Position numbers and translations under genes: made by a program. From Acidobacteriota bacterium (GTDB taxonomy: Bacteria; Acidobacteriota; Terriglobia; Terriglobales; Acidobacteriaceae): a stretch of DNA of 64,000 bases. Location: the NCBI GenBank assembly GCA_021779935.1, contig JAJXZT010000016.1, positions 62,001 to 126,000 on the forward strand, read 5' to 3'. Numbering within the stretch: the stretch's first letter is position 1; every line of letters begins with the position of its first letter. Shown in pieces: positions 41,602 through 51,279 of this stretch. Below the pieces are notes generated by a model that did no database searches, had not been told where the DNA came from, and worked only from the letters and a program-made list of their open reading frames with translations.

Positions 41602-44469
41602 ATGCTCAAACTCCCGAGAATCCGGTCGAGGCATGGGGTATTCACGGTGCTGCGGCGCAACCATGCCGAAGTGTTCATGGAGCGATACGACCGCTTGCGG
41701 GCCTGGGCGCTGCGTTTAACCGAGGATTCGCAACAGGCCGAAGACATTCTCCACGACTCCTTCCTGCAATTCACACTCAGTAATACGGACCTGGGCCAGG
41801 TGGAAAACCTGGACGCATACCTGCACGGGATTGTGCGCAACGTGTATGTCTCGGCGGTGCGGCGAGCCGCGAGCGGGGGCATGCAACGGCGCTCGGTGGT
41901 GGAGTTCGACTCGGCCGAGTTGGGCTACTGCCTGATCGACCCGTCGCTGCGGATACAGGCGAGAGAAGAGCTGAGAATTATTTGTGACTACGCGTGCGCG
42001 CGCAAGGAAACCTCGACGGCGGGGAGCGTGCTGATCCTGCGGTTCTTCCATGGCTACTATCCGGCGGAGATTGCGCGGATTGTGCGGTGTACTCGGCAGG
42101 CCGTAGCGAATCGTCTGCTGGTGGCAAGGAGCGAGGCGAAGCTGGAACTGGCAAGCGTGGTGGCGCGTGCGGCGGCGCATGATGCGGGAGCGCTGGCGTC
42201 GACGCAGGGAGCAAAAACGCGTCAGGAGTTCCTGGCGGAATTGCGGGAGTCGATACTGCAGTCGCGCAAGGGCGCCTGCCTGAGCAAAGAATCACTCGAC
42301 GCGGCGTATGCGCAAGGGAATCCGAGTCCGCTGGCGTGCGAGACGCTGGCGCACATCGTGAGTTGCAGGAAATGTCTGGATGATGTGAACCGGCGGCTGG
42401 GATTACCGCTGCTCGCGGAGCGACATCCGAACGACACGATTGGCCCCGATGGAGGCACGGGTGCGGACGGCAACGATGCCGCGCATCTGAAACGCTGCGC
42501 GCGCGAGGTGTTTGAGCATCTGCCGCGCGAGTTGTCGGTGTCGGTCAACGGTCACCCGATCGGGTCGCAGCCGGTAAGCGGAGGCACGGCGAAGCAGAGC
42601 CTCAATATTGCGCTGCAGGAGACGGTGACGTTTGTCGAGGTGTTCAGCGAGCTGGGCGTAAGGCTGCTGATGATGGAAGTGGCGGAGCCGTCGCAGACGG
42701 GGGCAATGGAGCAGTCGGTGACGACGCGGTTGAGCGATGGGCGAACACTGACGGCGTCGCTGGACCAGAGCGGATGCTGGCCGAAGCTGAACGTCGCATA
42801 CGCGGCTCCGGCGCTGGGCGAAGCGGCGGAAGAGATTGCGACGGCGGTTCCCGATCAGGAGCCGGCGGCACACGGCGTTGGGTCCCTCCTCGGCAGATGG
42901 TGGCAGAGCATGAGAGGGTGGGGGTATTGGGTCCCGGCAGCCACGGCGGCGGCGACACTCTGCGTCCTGCTGGGTCTGGTATTTCTGCATAAATCTCCCA
43001 GCAATAACTCTGCTGCCATGTTGCTGAATAAATCAGCCGCATTTGAACAAAAAGCGATACTCCCCGAAAGCGTGGCGTTCCAAGCCGTGAGCTTTGTGGA
43101 GACGAAGGTCAATACGGGCGAGGTGATTGCTTCGCGCCGCATCGAGACGTGGCGACGGGCACAGCCGCCAAGCGTGGCACGCCGGATCTTCAACGAAAAA
43201 GGAAAACTGGTAGCGGGCGAGTGGACGAACCCGGATGGCGCATCTGTGGTTTACCAGCGAAACAAGATGATGACTCTCGCACCGCTCCAGGCCCCGAAAA
43301 TCGTGTCGGCGGCGATGATGTCGGAAGTGCCGCTGACGGCGAAGGACTTCGTAAAACTGGTTGGCAACACGGCCAATCTGTCGGTAAGCGAAAGCCCGGA
43401 TGCATTCATCGTGCACTACCAGAACAGCGCGAAGGCGGCGACGCCGTGCATCACGCAGGCGAGCCTTACGCTGCGCCGAGTTGACCTGCACCCGATCGAG
43501 CAGTCGGTGGTGGTGAAGTCGGAGCAAGGCGCGCGGGAGTACCGCTACGTCGAGACAAAGTACGTGCAAGAGCCTGCGAATGCCGTGGACCCTGCGGTGT
43601 TCCATCCGGACGCAGGTGTGTTCATGCCGGCCCTGCCGCTGAGAATTTTGCCGAGAGCGATGGCAGCAACGCCGGAACTTGAAGTGGAAGTGCTAAAGCG
43701 GTTGGATGACGTGCATGCGCTGGCTGGCGAGCAGATCACGATAACGGCGGCGCCGGCGGGACCGCTGAAGTTGGAAGGCATTGTCGATACGCCGGAACGC
43801 AAGGCGGAGATACTGCGGAGCATCGGCGCGCTGCGGAACCAACCGGCGCTCAAGGTGAATATCGAGACGGCGGAGGAAGCGCAACTGCACGCACCGCCAG
43901 TGAAGGGCACCCCGATCGAACTGCAAGGAATGGACGTGGTGGAACACGACATTCCAATCGCGAGCCAGCTGCGCGGATATTTCTCCACCCACGGAATCGG
44001 CGGAGAAGACACGGCGGCGCAGATACGGCAGTTGACGTCGTCGGTGACGGATGCGTCGATGCATGCGCGACTCGACGCGATGGCGTTGAATGAATTGGTT
44101 ACGCGCTTTTCGGATCAGCAACTCGCGGCCATGCCGGCGGAGACGCGGGAAGAACTGAAGACAATGATTCGGAATCACGCACAGGATTTTCTTGCCCGCA
44201 CCCGGGAGTTGAGCGGCGATCTAGCACCAGTGTTTCCGGCGGTTGCCGGTGCGCAAGCCGAAGTCACAGGCCCCGACATCGGAAATTTGAGAAATAACGT
44301 TGCACGTTTATTGGAGTTGGCATCAGCCACGGACGATGCGGTTGGACGCTCGTTCCGCATTTCCGTGGACGATCACCAAACCGTCATGGTCAACACGGCG
44401 GAGTTCTGGCGCAGGTTGCGCAGGGCCGAGCAGTTGGCTACGGCGGTGTTGAAGAACAGTGAGAAGTAA
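41602..44469 (+). CDS. ECF sigma factor fused to zinc-finger anti-sigma, membrane span and BON-like periplasmic region
   Basis: 955 residues in one chain. Residues 25-90 are sigma region 2 (MERYDRLRAWALRLTEDSQQAEDILHDSFLQF), residues about 120-190 region 4 (LILRFFHGYYPAEIARIVRCTRQAVANRLLVARSEAKLEL). Then comes an anti-sigma-type zinc finger, H251-x3-C255-x2-C258 (AHIVSCRKCLDD). One membrane helix lies at about 442-462 (WVPAATAAATLCVLLGLVFL). The large C-terminal part should be periplasmic; residues 694-757 resemble a BON domain (GPLKLEGIVDTPERKAEILRSI). Normally sigma and anti-sigma are separate proteins. A TonB receptor gene follows 64 bases later, so this may be a one-protein form of FecI/FecR-like surface signalling. 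Release of the sigma part would need proteolysis. The start may be later (ATG 41677). Confidence 0.8.
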   Translation: MLKLPRIRSRHGVFTVLRRNHAEVFMERYDRLRAWALRLTEDSQQAEDILHDSFLQFTLSNTDLGQVENLDAYLHGIVRNVYVSAVRRAASGGMQRRSVVEFDSAELGYCLIDPSLRIQAREELRIICDYACARKETSTAGSVLILRFFHGYYPAEIARIVRCTRQAVANRLLVARSEAKLELASVVARAAAHDAGALASTQGAKTRQEFLAELRESILQSRKGACLSKESLDAAYAQGNPSPLACETLAHIVSCRKCLDDVNRRLGLPLLAERHPNDTIGPDGGTGADGNDAAHLKRCAREVFEHLPRELSVSVNGHPIGSQPVSGGTAKQSLNIALQETVTFVEVFSELGVRLLMMEVAEPSQTGAMEQSVTTRLSDGRTLTASLDQSGCWPKLNVAYAAPALGEAAEEIATAVPDQEPAAHGVGSLLGRWWQSMRGWGYWVPAATAAATLCVLLGLVFLHKSPSNNSAAMLLNKSAAFEQKAILPESVAFQAVSFVETKVNTGEVIASRRIETWRRAQPPSVARRIFNEKGKLVAGEWTNPDGASVVYQRNKMMTLAPLQAPKIVSAAMMSEVPLTAKDFVKLVGNTANLSVSESPDAFIVHYQNSAKAATPCITQASLTLRRVDLHPIEQSVVVKSEQGAREYRYVETKYVQEPANAVDPAVFHPDAGVFMPALPLRILPRAMAATPELEVEVLKRLDDVHALAGEQITITAAPAGPLKLEGIVDTPERKAEILRSIGALRNQPALKVNIETAEEAQLHAPPVKGTPIELQGMDVVEHDIPIASQLRGYFSTHGIGGEDTAAQIRQLTSSVTDASMHARLDAMALNELVTRFSDQQLAAMPAETREELKTMIRNHAQDFLARTRELSGDLAPVFPAVAGAQAEVTGPDIGNLRNNVARLLELASATDDAVGRSFRISVDDHQTVMVNTAEFWRRLRRAEQLATAVLKNSEK

Positions 44470-44533
44470 GCCTTCAGGCCCAGGCTGGTTGTCCCAAACA
44501 GTAGTTAAAAAACTGATAGCAAGGATGCGCACC

Positions 44534-47500
44534 ATGAAAAATTTGCTTCGCGCGGTAGTGGCCCTTGCAGTACTTGTGGTTCTGCCGAGCTTATTCTTCA
44601 CCGTCCCGGAGGTCTGCGCGCAGTCCGATACCGCGAGCCTGAGCGGAGCGGTCGTGGATCAGACGGAAGCCGTGATCCCCAACGTCCAAATCACCCTCCT
44701 GAACTCGGCTACGTCAGCGAAGCGGGAAGTGGTCACCAGCCAGGATGGAACCTTTTCAATTCCCTTGTTGCCACCCGGGACATACAAGCTGATTGCGCAG
44801 CGGAAGGGATTTGCCGGCGTAGAGATTCCGAACATCGTGCTGCACGCCAGCGATCAGCGTGTCCTGAACATCAAACTGAAAATCGGGCAGGCATCGCAGA
44901 TGATGAAGATCGAAGCGTCAGTGGTGGCGCTTGATACTTCGCCTTCGGTGAGCACGTCCGTGGACCGCAATTTCGTCAACAATCTTCCGCTGAATGGGCG
45001 CTCGTTCCAGTCGCTGCTGTTGATGACGCCGGGCGTCGTCATGGCAAACGGCGACGGCCAACTCAGCATCAACGGGCAACGGACGGATGCGAACTACTTC
45101 ACAGTTGACGGTGTTTCGGCCAATATCGGCGTCACCATCAACCCGCCGGTGACGATGACCGGCCAGGGCAACTACAGCCCCGACGAAAAAATGTCGGGTT
45201 CAATCCCGGGGTTCAACGCGACGGGCACGACGAACAACTTGATTTCGGTGGATGCCATGCAGGAGTTCAAGGTGCAGACCAACACCTACTCCGCGGAATA
45301 CGGGCGTCAACCGGGCGGACAGGTGCAGTTGACGTCGCGCTCCGGCAGCAACAAATTTCACGGCGACGTGTATGACTATTTCCGCAACGACGCGCTGGAT
45401 GCGCAGGACTGGTTTAATGCGTCCACTCTGAAGAAAAAGCCGCCGCTCCGGCAAAACGATTTTGGTGCGACTCTGGGCGGGCCGATCTACAAGGACAAGA
45501 CATTCTTCTTCGCGTCCTATGAAGGTTTGCGGTTGGTTACGCCGCAGCAGGGACAGAATTTCACGGTTCCAGGCCAAAACATCTATGTTCCGGGCCAGGG
45601 CATTGTCCCTTTCCGTGGGAATACGAGCCTGAGCCCGGTGGTGCAGGCAATGATCAACGCATTCCCGGCGCCAAACGGGCCGGACAACATGACGCAGGTG
45701 ACCGACCCAAACAACCCGACCGGTCCCAAGCTCACGGTGCCGAACGGATCGGCTATCTACTACGCGCAGTGGTCGAACATACGCAACATTGACGCGTTCA
45801 GCGTTCGAATTGACCACCACTTCAATTCGAAGATCAGCATGTTCGGCAGAATCAATATTTCCCCCAGCAGTTCCGTTCAGCGGGGCGTTGCCACGGACAC
45901 CAGCAGCCAGGTCAACACGAAGACCTATACCTTCGGTACGACGGCACTGCTGACCAACCGAATGAGCAACGAATTCCACGTGAACTACAGCGAAAACGGT
46001 GGCAACTCAATTTCCATGGCCACGTCGCGTTTCGGCGGCAAACCATTCGATGCTTCCACGGTTCTTCCTTCGTTTGCGGACAAGAACTCCGTACTCTCAT
46101 ATTCACTTCCGGGTTATGCGAGCTACAGCCTTGGACCGAACGTGCAGAACCGGATGCGGCAGTGGAACTTCACTGACAACTACTCGATCCTGGCCGGATC
46201 GCATTCGCTCAAATTCGGAATGGACTATCGCTACCTGTTCCCCAAGTCGGCGCCGAAGGATTACCTGCTGAATATTTACCTTACAGACCCGGCCACGCTG
46301 TTTGCCGGAAAGGCCAGCACGGTATACACCTACGCGTACGACAGTGTGGTTGCGATCTACAAAAACCTCTCGCTGTATTCGCAGGACACGTGGCGAGTGA
46401 ACAAGCGGTTGACGTTGGACATGGGCCTTCGCTGGGAATGGAACCCTGCACCGGTCAGCGGAGATTCGAAGTTGCCGATCACGACCGTTACCGGAGCCAA
46501 CAATCTGGCGACGATGCAGGTTGCGCCTCCGGGAACACCGATGTACCGCACGGTGTGGAATTCGTTTGCTCCGCGCATCGGGGCGTCTTATGAACTGCGG
46601 AACCAGGCGGGATGGGAGACCGTGCTGCGCGGCGGCTTCGGAATCTTCTATGACCTAGGCGCAGGGACGTCAGGTACTGCCACCACGCAATTCCCATTCT
46701 CACGCAATCGCAGCACTTATGGCGTTGCGTTCCCGTTCACGTCCTCGTCAGCGGTTCAGCCTCCAGCGCCGCTCAGCATGAATCCGCCGTTCTACAACCA
46801 GTCGTTCACGGGATACAACCCGGACTTTGTGCTGCCGAGGACGTATGAGTGGACGGTGGGTGTTTCACAAGGCCTGGGAGCGAACCAGACGCTAACGGTC
46901 AACTACGTTGGCAACGCCGGACGCCGGTTGATTCGCCGCTATGTCTACCAGTACGGCGGCGGCTTCGGTTCAGGACCAACGATCAACCCCAGTTTTATTG
47001 GCGACACGTTGAGCTACAGCACCAATGCTCCGGGATTCGCGGATTCCTCCGATTACGATGCGTTGCAAGTGCAGTTCCAGCGCCGTCTTTCGAAGGGCAT
47101 CCAGGTACTGAGCAATTACACCTGGGCGCACGCCATGGATACGGGTTCGAACGATTTCAGTGCGAGCTTCTTCCAGAACGCGCCTAATCCGGCCTCGACG
47201 CGAGGTAACTCGGATTTTGACATCCGGCAGATTTTTAACGCCGCGGTGACGTATCAACTCCCGTCGCTGCATTCCTCGAATGCAGCGGCTAACATTCTGT
47301 CGAAGACGTTCCTCAACGGATGGTCGACGGACTTTATCTTCAAGAAGCAGACAGCGGCGCCCGTTACCGTTTCGTACCAGGCATTGGGCAACGGTTTCAA
47401 CTTCTGGGGATATCGAGCCGACCAGGTGCCTGGAGTTCCTGTCTGGGTATCAGATCCGCTGGGTGGTGGCGGGAAGCGGTTGAACTCGGCGGCATTTACA

Positions 47501-47893
47501 GTCCCGGCCTGCGCCTACGATTCCACTACGGCCTGCAACGGCAACACGGCACGCAATGGAATCCGCGGATTTGGCGCAACGCAACTCGACTTTGCCATCT
47601 CACGAGATTTTCCGATCACGGAGCGAGTGAAGTTCGAATTCCGTGGCGAATTGTTCAACATCTTCAACCATCCGAACTTCGGTTCTCCGAGTGCCTCCCT
47701 GGGGACAGTGAGCGGATCGAAGGCCAACAACTCGTGGTCCTTCTTCCCGACAAGCGATTACAAAAACCAGGGATTCGGACGGCCAAGCACAACACTCGCC
47801 AACGGCTTCTATGGTGCTGGCGGAACTCTTGCCTCGATGTACTCGATCGGCGGACCGAGGTCAGTGCAACTCGTAGCGAAAATTGTCTTCTAG
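44534..47893 (+). CDS. TonB-dependent receptor, Oar-like
   Basis: About 1119 residues, with signal peptide (LLRAVVALAVLVVLPSLFFTVPEVCAQ), carboxypeptidase-regulatory-like domain (SLSGAVVDQTEAVIPNVQITLLN... GTFSIPLLPPGTYKLIAQRKGF), plug (LPLNGRSFQSLLLMTPGVVMANGDGQLSINGQRTD... QEFKVQTNTYSAEYGRQPGGQVQLTSRSGSN) and a barrel ending in Phe (VAKIVF). AAGGA lies eight bases before ATG 44534. It is the likely partner of the sigma fusion upstream. The ligand is unknown; the three thioredoxin-fold proteins downstream hint at peptides or metal-thiol substrates, which is only a guess. Confidence 0.92.
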   Translation: MKNLLRAVVALAVLVVLPSLFFTVPEVCAQSDTASLSGAVVDQTEAVIPNVQITLLNSATSAKREVVTSQDGTFSIPLLPPGTYKLIAQRKGFAGVEIPNIVLHASDQRVLNIKLKIGQASQMMKIEASVVALDTSPSVSTSVDRNFVNNLPLNGRSFQSLLLMTPGVVMANGDGQLSINGQRTDANYFTVDGVSANIGVTINPPVTMTGQGNYSPDEKMSGSIPGFNATGTTNNLISVDAMQEFKVQTNTYSAEYGRQPGGQVQLTSRSGSNKFHGDVYDYFRNDALDAQDWFNASTLKKKPPLRQNDFGATLGGPIYKDKTFFFASYEGLRLVTPQQGQNFTVPGQNIYVPGQGIVPFRGNTSLSPVVQAMINAFPAPNGPDNMTQVTDPNNPTGPKLTVPNGSAIYYAQWSNIRNIDAFSVRIDHHFNSKISMFGRINISPSSSVQRGVATDTSSQVNTKTYTFGTTALLTNRMSNEFHVNYSENGGNSISMATSRFGGKPFDASTVLPSFADKNSVLSYSLPGYASYSLGPNVQNRMRQWNFTDNYSILAGSHSLKFGMDYRYLFPKSAPKDYLLNIYLTDPATLFAGKASTVYTYAYDSVVAIYKNLSLYSQDTWRVNKRLTLDMGLRWEWNPAPVSGDSKLPITTVTGANNLATMQVAPPGTPMYRTVWNSFAPRIGASYELRNQAGWETVLRGGFGIFYDLGAGTSGTATTQFPFSRNRSTYGVAFPFTSSSAVQPPAPLSMNPPFYNQSFTGYNPDFVLPRTYEWTVGVSQGLGANQTLTVNYVGNAGRRLIRRYVYQYGGGFGSGPTINPSFIGDTLSYSTNAPGFADSSDYDALQVQFQRRLSKGIQVLSNYTWAHAMDTGSNDFSASFFQNAPNPASTRGNSDFDIRQIFNAAVTYQLPSLHSSNAAANILSKTFLNGWSTDFIFKKQTAAPVTVSYQALGNGFNFWGYRADQVPGVPVWVSDPLGGGGKRLNSAAFTVPACAYDSTTACNGNTARNGIRGFGATQLDFAISRDFPITERVKFEFRGELFNIFNHPNFGSPSASLGTVSGSKANNSWSFFPTSDYKNQGFGRPSTTLANGFYGAGGTLASMYSIGGPRSVQLVAKIVF

Positions 47894-47907
47894 CAATGAC
47901 CATGGCG

Positions 47908-47934
47908 GCGGGGTGGGCGCGAAACCCTCCCCGC
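47908..47934 (+). terminator. Hairpin after TonB receptor
   Basis: GCGGGG-T-GGG (47908-47917) pairs with CCC-T-CCCCGC (47925-47934) with one T-T mismatch. No T run follows, so it may only reduce read-through to the thioredoxin genes. Confidence 0.5.
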
Positions 47935-48095
47935 TACCTAAACCGCAGTGGCACGTCTAATTCATAGAAGCGAGTAATCGCATTATCTCGAAGTCGATCA
48001 TTGATGGCCGGCAGAAGTGTCAATATCCATCCGGCTGCTGCTCCACATCGAACTGCGACGAGCCCTTAGCCCGTACTCGCGCTTGAGCGAAAGCG

Positions 48096-49433
48096 ATGAA
48101 GAATACTTTAAAAATTACGCTATTCATGCTGCTTGTTTCAGCACTCGCATCCTTTGCGGCTTCCAGAAAGCCAGCGGCACATGCTCCGGTTGAATACTTC
48201 GGCAAGCTGAACGCCGAGATGAAGCCCGGGCCAACAGGAGCCAGATCAGACCTGACTCCGCTTCCCGACTCGATCAAGGCGACACTGCCGGTTCCCCTTG
48301 GAAAAGGCGACAATGCTTACATCGGCAAGATGGACCTTGGTCCAACAGCAAGCGCCGTGGAAGTAGTGGTGGTGGAGCCGAAAGCAGGCCACGTGTATCT
48401 CTACGTGGACACGAATGGCGATCACAAATTCACGCTTAACGAGCGTCACGAGCTATCGGGATTCGACGACATCGTCTTCACGATGCCGCTGAAAGTGGGA
48501 GTGCTGAAGGAATTTCCGTATCGCGTGATTTACCGTCCGACGCAGGATACGGGCAAGCAACGCGCAAATACCGGAATCGTTCCGGCGCTGATGCTTATTC
48601 CGAACGTCCCAGGCAAGGGGCCGGCAGTCAAGCAGGATACCGAGCGCGCACTGTTCTACTCCACCGAGGCCGTGGCGACGGGAGAGGTGAACATCGGCGG
48701 ACACGAGACGCTCGTGCAATACGACTACAACGTAAAGACACGCAGCATTAATCCGATGCACGGATTCCTCGGCGTCGACTGCAACGGCGACGGAAAGGTC
48801 AACCAGGACACGGTTTCTCCGGAGAATACCAAGACGGACGGCGCGCCAATCGTATTCCGCGTCGGCAAAGACTACGTGTCGACGAAGTCCGTTGACGTGA
48901 AGACGGGCAAGATCGTCATGATTGGCCATCCAGCATCCGACTACACGCGCATCGAGATGGTGCCGGGCACGCAGCTTCCGGATTTTCATTTTGTAGACAT
49001 CAACGGTAAGCAACACAAACTTTCCGATTACGCCGGTAAATATGTGCTGATGGATTTCTGGGGGACGTGGTGCGGTCCGTGCCGCGCGTTGATCCCGCAA
49101 GTAAAGGAACTCTACACGAAGTATCACGCTCGCGGTTTTGACGTGCTCGGCGTCGACATCGAGAACACGAGAGATCACCTGACGGCGAGCGATTACGAAA
49201 CCGGGCTGAAATCAGTGAAGGCTTACGTCACGCAGAATAACGTTCCATGGGCACAGACGGAGCAGTCAAGCATTGAGCGCCTGGCGATGGATCGCTTCCG
49301 CATTCTCGCGTACCCGACCACGTTGCTGATTGGACCGGACGGCAAGATCGTTGAGGTTGAGCCCGGCGTGAAGCAACTGGATCAATTCCTGAACAAAACA
49401 TTGCCCGCGAATGCCCCAGGGCAGGGCCAGTGA
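48096..49433 (+). CDS. Exported TlpA-like thioredoxin with EF-hand-type loops
   Basis: 445 residues. Signal peptide (TLFMLLVSALASFAAS), a beta-rich N-terminal region of about 280 residues with two Ca-binding-like loops (DTNGDHKFTLNE and DCNGDGKVNQD), then a TlpA/ResA-type thioredoxin domain (LPDFHFVDINGKQHKLSDYAGKYVLMDFWGTWCGPC) with active site CGPC and the cis-Pro in LAYPTTLLIG. It should act as a periplasmic thiol-disulfide oxidoreductase. First of three thioredoxin-fold genes in a row after the receptor. Confidence 0.85.
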   Translation: MKNTLKITLFMLLVSALASFAASRKPAAHAPVEYFGKLNAEMKPGPTGARSDLTPLPDSIKATLPVPLGKGDNAYIGKMDLGPTASAVEVVVVEPKAGHVYLYVDTNGDHKFTLNERHELSGFDDIVFTMPLKVGVLKEFPYRVIYRPTQDTGKQRANTGIVPALMLIPNVPGKGPAVKQDTERALFYSTEAVATGEVNIGGHETLVQYDYNVKTRSINPMHGFLGVDCNGDGKVNQDTVSPENTKTDGAPIVFRVGKDYVSTKSVDVKTGKIVMIGHPASDYTRIEMVPGTQLPDFHFVDINGKQHKLSDYAGKYVLMDFWGTWCGPCRALIPQVKELYTKYHARGFDVLGVDIENTRDHLTASDYETGLKSVKAYVTQNNVPWAQTEQSSIERLAMDRFRILAYPTTLLIGPDGKIVEVEPGVKQLDQFLNKTLPANAPGQGQ

Positions 49434-49461
49434 ACTCGCCACAACGGATAGAGGAGAAACC

Positions 49462-51216
49462 ATGTCATTGAAGTGGAACAAGAGTTGCGCGGCGATCGCG
49501 CTGGCAGCGCTGCTCGCCGGAAGCGTCGTGGCGAATGCGCAAACATCTGCGTCGCAGGCGAAGGCCGCGGTGCAACGCGGGACGTCTGCGATGACGGCGC
49601 AGGACTACAAGGGAGCGGAAGCGGAATTCCGCAAGGCGATCGAGCTTGATCCGGACCTGATTGAAGCGCATACGGCATTCATCAACGCGGTGCGCATGGA
49701 AAAGCGTGCTGAGGCGGAAAAGAAAAAAGAGGAAGATGCCGCCAAAGCCGCGGCTGCGGCCGAGGCAGCCAAGAAAGAAGCATCGTCGCGTCCGGCGGGA
49801 TTTGCGCCGGCGTTCTCGCTGATGAGCGGGCCGAAGCTGAAGCAGTGGGATGCGGCCAACGTCAAACTGAAGAAGACGTATGAAGCCTGGGAAAAGAAGT
49901 ATCCGACGAAGCCTGCGTTCCCCTGGGTACTGGCGACGCTAGCCAGCACTCCGGCTGAACGAATCGCCGATTACAAGAAAGCAATCGCGCTGGACCCGAA
50001 ATTTATTCCGGCGTACAAAGCACTGGCGGAAGATTGCGATGCAAAGGGAGATTTTCCCTGCGCGCAGGGCTATCTGAAAAAAGCGACGGAAGAAGTTCCG
50101 GGCGATCCGGTGCTGGCGTTTCAGTATGCCGTCACATACCGGTTTACTGCACCGGCGACTTACGAGCGGCTGATGGCCGACTTAGTGCGCAAGTTTCCCA
50201 ACAACGAAATGGCCGTGCAGGCCGCGTACTATCTCGCCGACGATACGGCTTCGCGTGCAAAGCGGACTGAGAAGCTGGAGGCGCTGCGGAAGAAGTTTGC
50301 CGGCAACTCAAGCCGCGCATACCAGGGAGCGATGCGCGATCTGGCGAACCTCTACACGGTGAGCGACCCGACAAAGGCATTGGCGCTTGCGTTGCAGATG
50401 AAACTGGCCTCGCCTGGAATGAAAGACTGGGACAACATCGCCACGTATGAAACACAGTTGGTTGCGGGGCAGTCGTTGATCCAGCGAAAGGAATACGCGC
50501 AAGCTACGGAAGACCTGAGCAAAGTGAAGGTGCCGTGGTTCATCGACAACACGACGCTCAGTCTACTGAAAGCAGAGGCAGAGTGGGACGGAGGCAACCG
50601 CCAGAAAGCCTATGACGCGCTCGCAAGCCTGGTGGCGGCACAACCGAATGACGTGTTGCAGACGCAACTGGAGAAATACGGTACCGCGCTCAAGAAAAAG
50701 AAGGGCGAGATTGCGGCGGAAATATGGAAGTTGCGGCAGACAAACGCCAAGCCCTTCAAACCGTTTGAACTTGTCGATTTCCGCACGGGAAAGAAAGTCC
50801 GGCTGGAGGACTACCGCGGACGGGTCGTGCTGGTGAATTTCTGGTATCCGACTTGCGGCGCGTGTCGAGACGAGTTTCCGTACTTCCGCAACATCCTGAA
50901 GAAGTACCGCTCACAGGGATTTGAGATCCTGGGGGTCAATACGCAGCCCAGTGAAGACAACAGCGTACTACCCATGATGGATAAGGGTGGATTCAGCGAT
51001 TTCGTTCAACTGAAAGTTCCGAACGCAAATTGGGCGAACAACACCTATTTTGTGAATCTGGCGCCGAGTAACTTCCTCCTTGATGCCAATGGGAAGACGG
51101 TTTTCGAGCCGCGCGTCCACGACGTGGACACACAGCACACCATGGAAGAGGAGATTGCGACGTTGCTCGCTCATGCCCCGAAGTACAAGGCGACAAGCGG
51201 AAACGCAAAACACTAA
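49462..51216 (+). CDS. Exported TPR-thioredoxin (TlpA-like) fusion
   Basis: About 584 residues. Signal peptide (AAIALAALLAGSVVANAQ), a first TPR (AMTAQDYKGAEAEFRKAIELDPDLIEAH), an Ala/Lys/Glu-rich helix (residues 75-105), further helical repeats (KAIALDPKFIPAYKALAEDC), and a C-terminal TlpA domain (FELVDFRTGKKVRLEDYRGRVVLVNFWYPTCGAC) with CGAC instead of CGPC and cis-Pro in LAPSNFLLD. GAGGAG lies five bases before ATG 49462. The helical part probably holds a partner or substrate. It follows the first TlpA gene by 28 bases. Confidence 0.85.
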   Translation: MSLKWNKSCAAIALAALLAGSVVANAQTSASQAKAAVQRGTSAMTAQDYKGAEAEFRKAIELDPDLIEAHTAFINAVRMEKRAEAEKKKEEDAAKAAAAAEAAKKEASSRPAGFAPAFSLMSGPKLKQWDAANVKLKKTYEAWEKKYPTKPAFPWVLATLASTPAERIADYKKAIALDPKFIPAYKALAEDCDAKGDFPCAQGYLKKATEEVPGDPVLAFQYAVTYRFTAPATYERLMADLVRKFPNNEMAVQAAYYLADDTASRAKRTEKLEALRKKFAGNSSRAYQGAMRDLANLYTVSDPTKALALALQMKLASPGMKDWDNIATYETQLVAGQSLIQRKEYAQATEDLSKVKVPWFIDNTTLSLLKAEAEWDGGNRQKAYDALASLVAAQPNDVLQTQLEKYGTALKKKKGEIAAEIWKLRQTNAKPFKPFELVDFRTGKKVRLEDYRGRVVLVNFWYPTCGACRDEFPYFRNILKKYRSQGFEILGVNTQPSEDNSVLPMMDKGGFSDFVQLKVPNANWANNTYFVNLAPSNFLLDANGKTVFEPRVHDVDTQHTMEEEIATLLAHAPKYKATSGNAKH

Positions 51217-51279
51217 CCGCCATGAGCGGAAGCGTGAACCGGGGAAAAGACCGGCTGGTTCACGAGGAGAAGATGCAAG

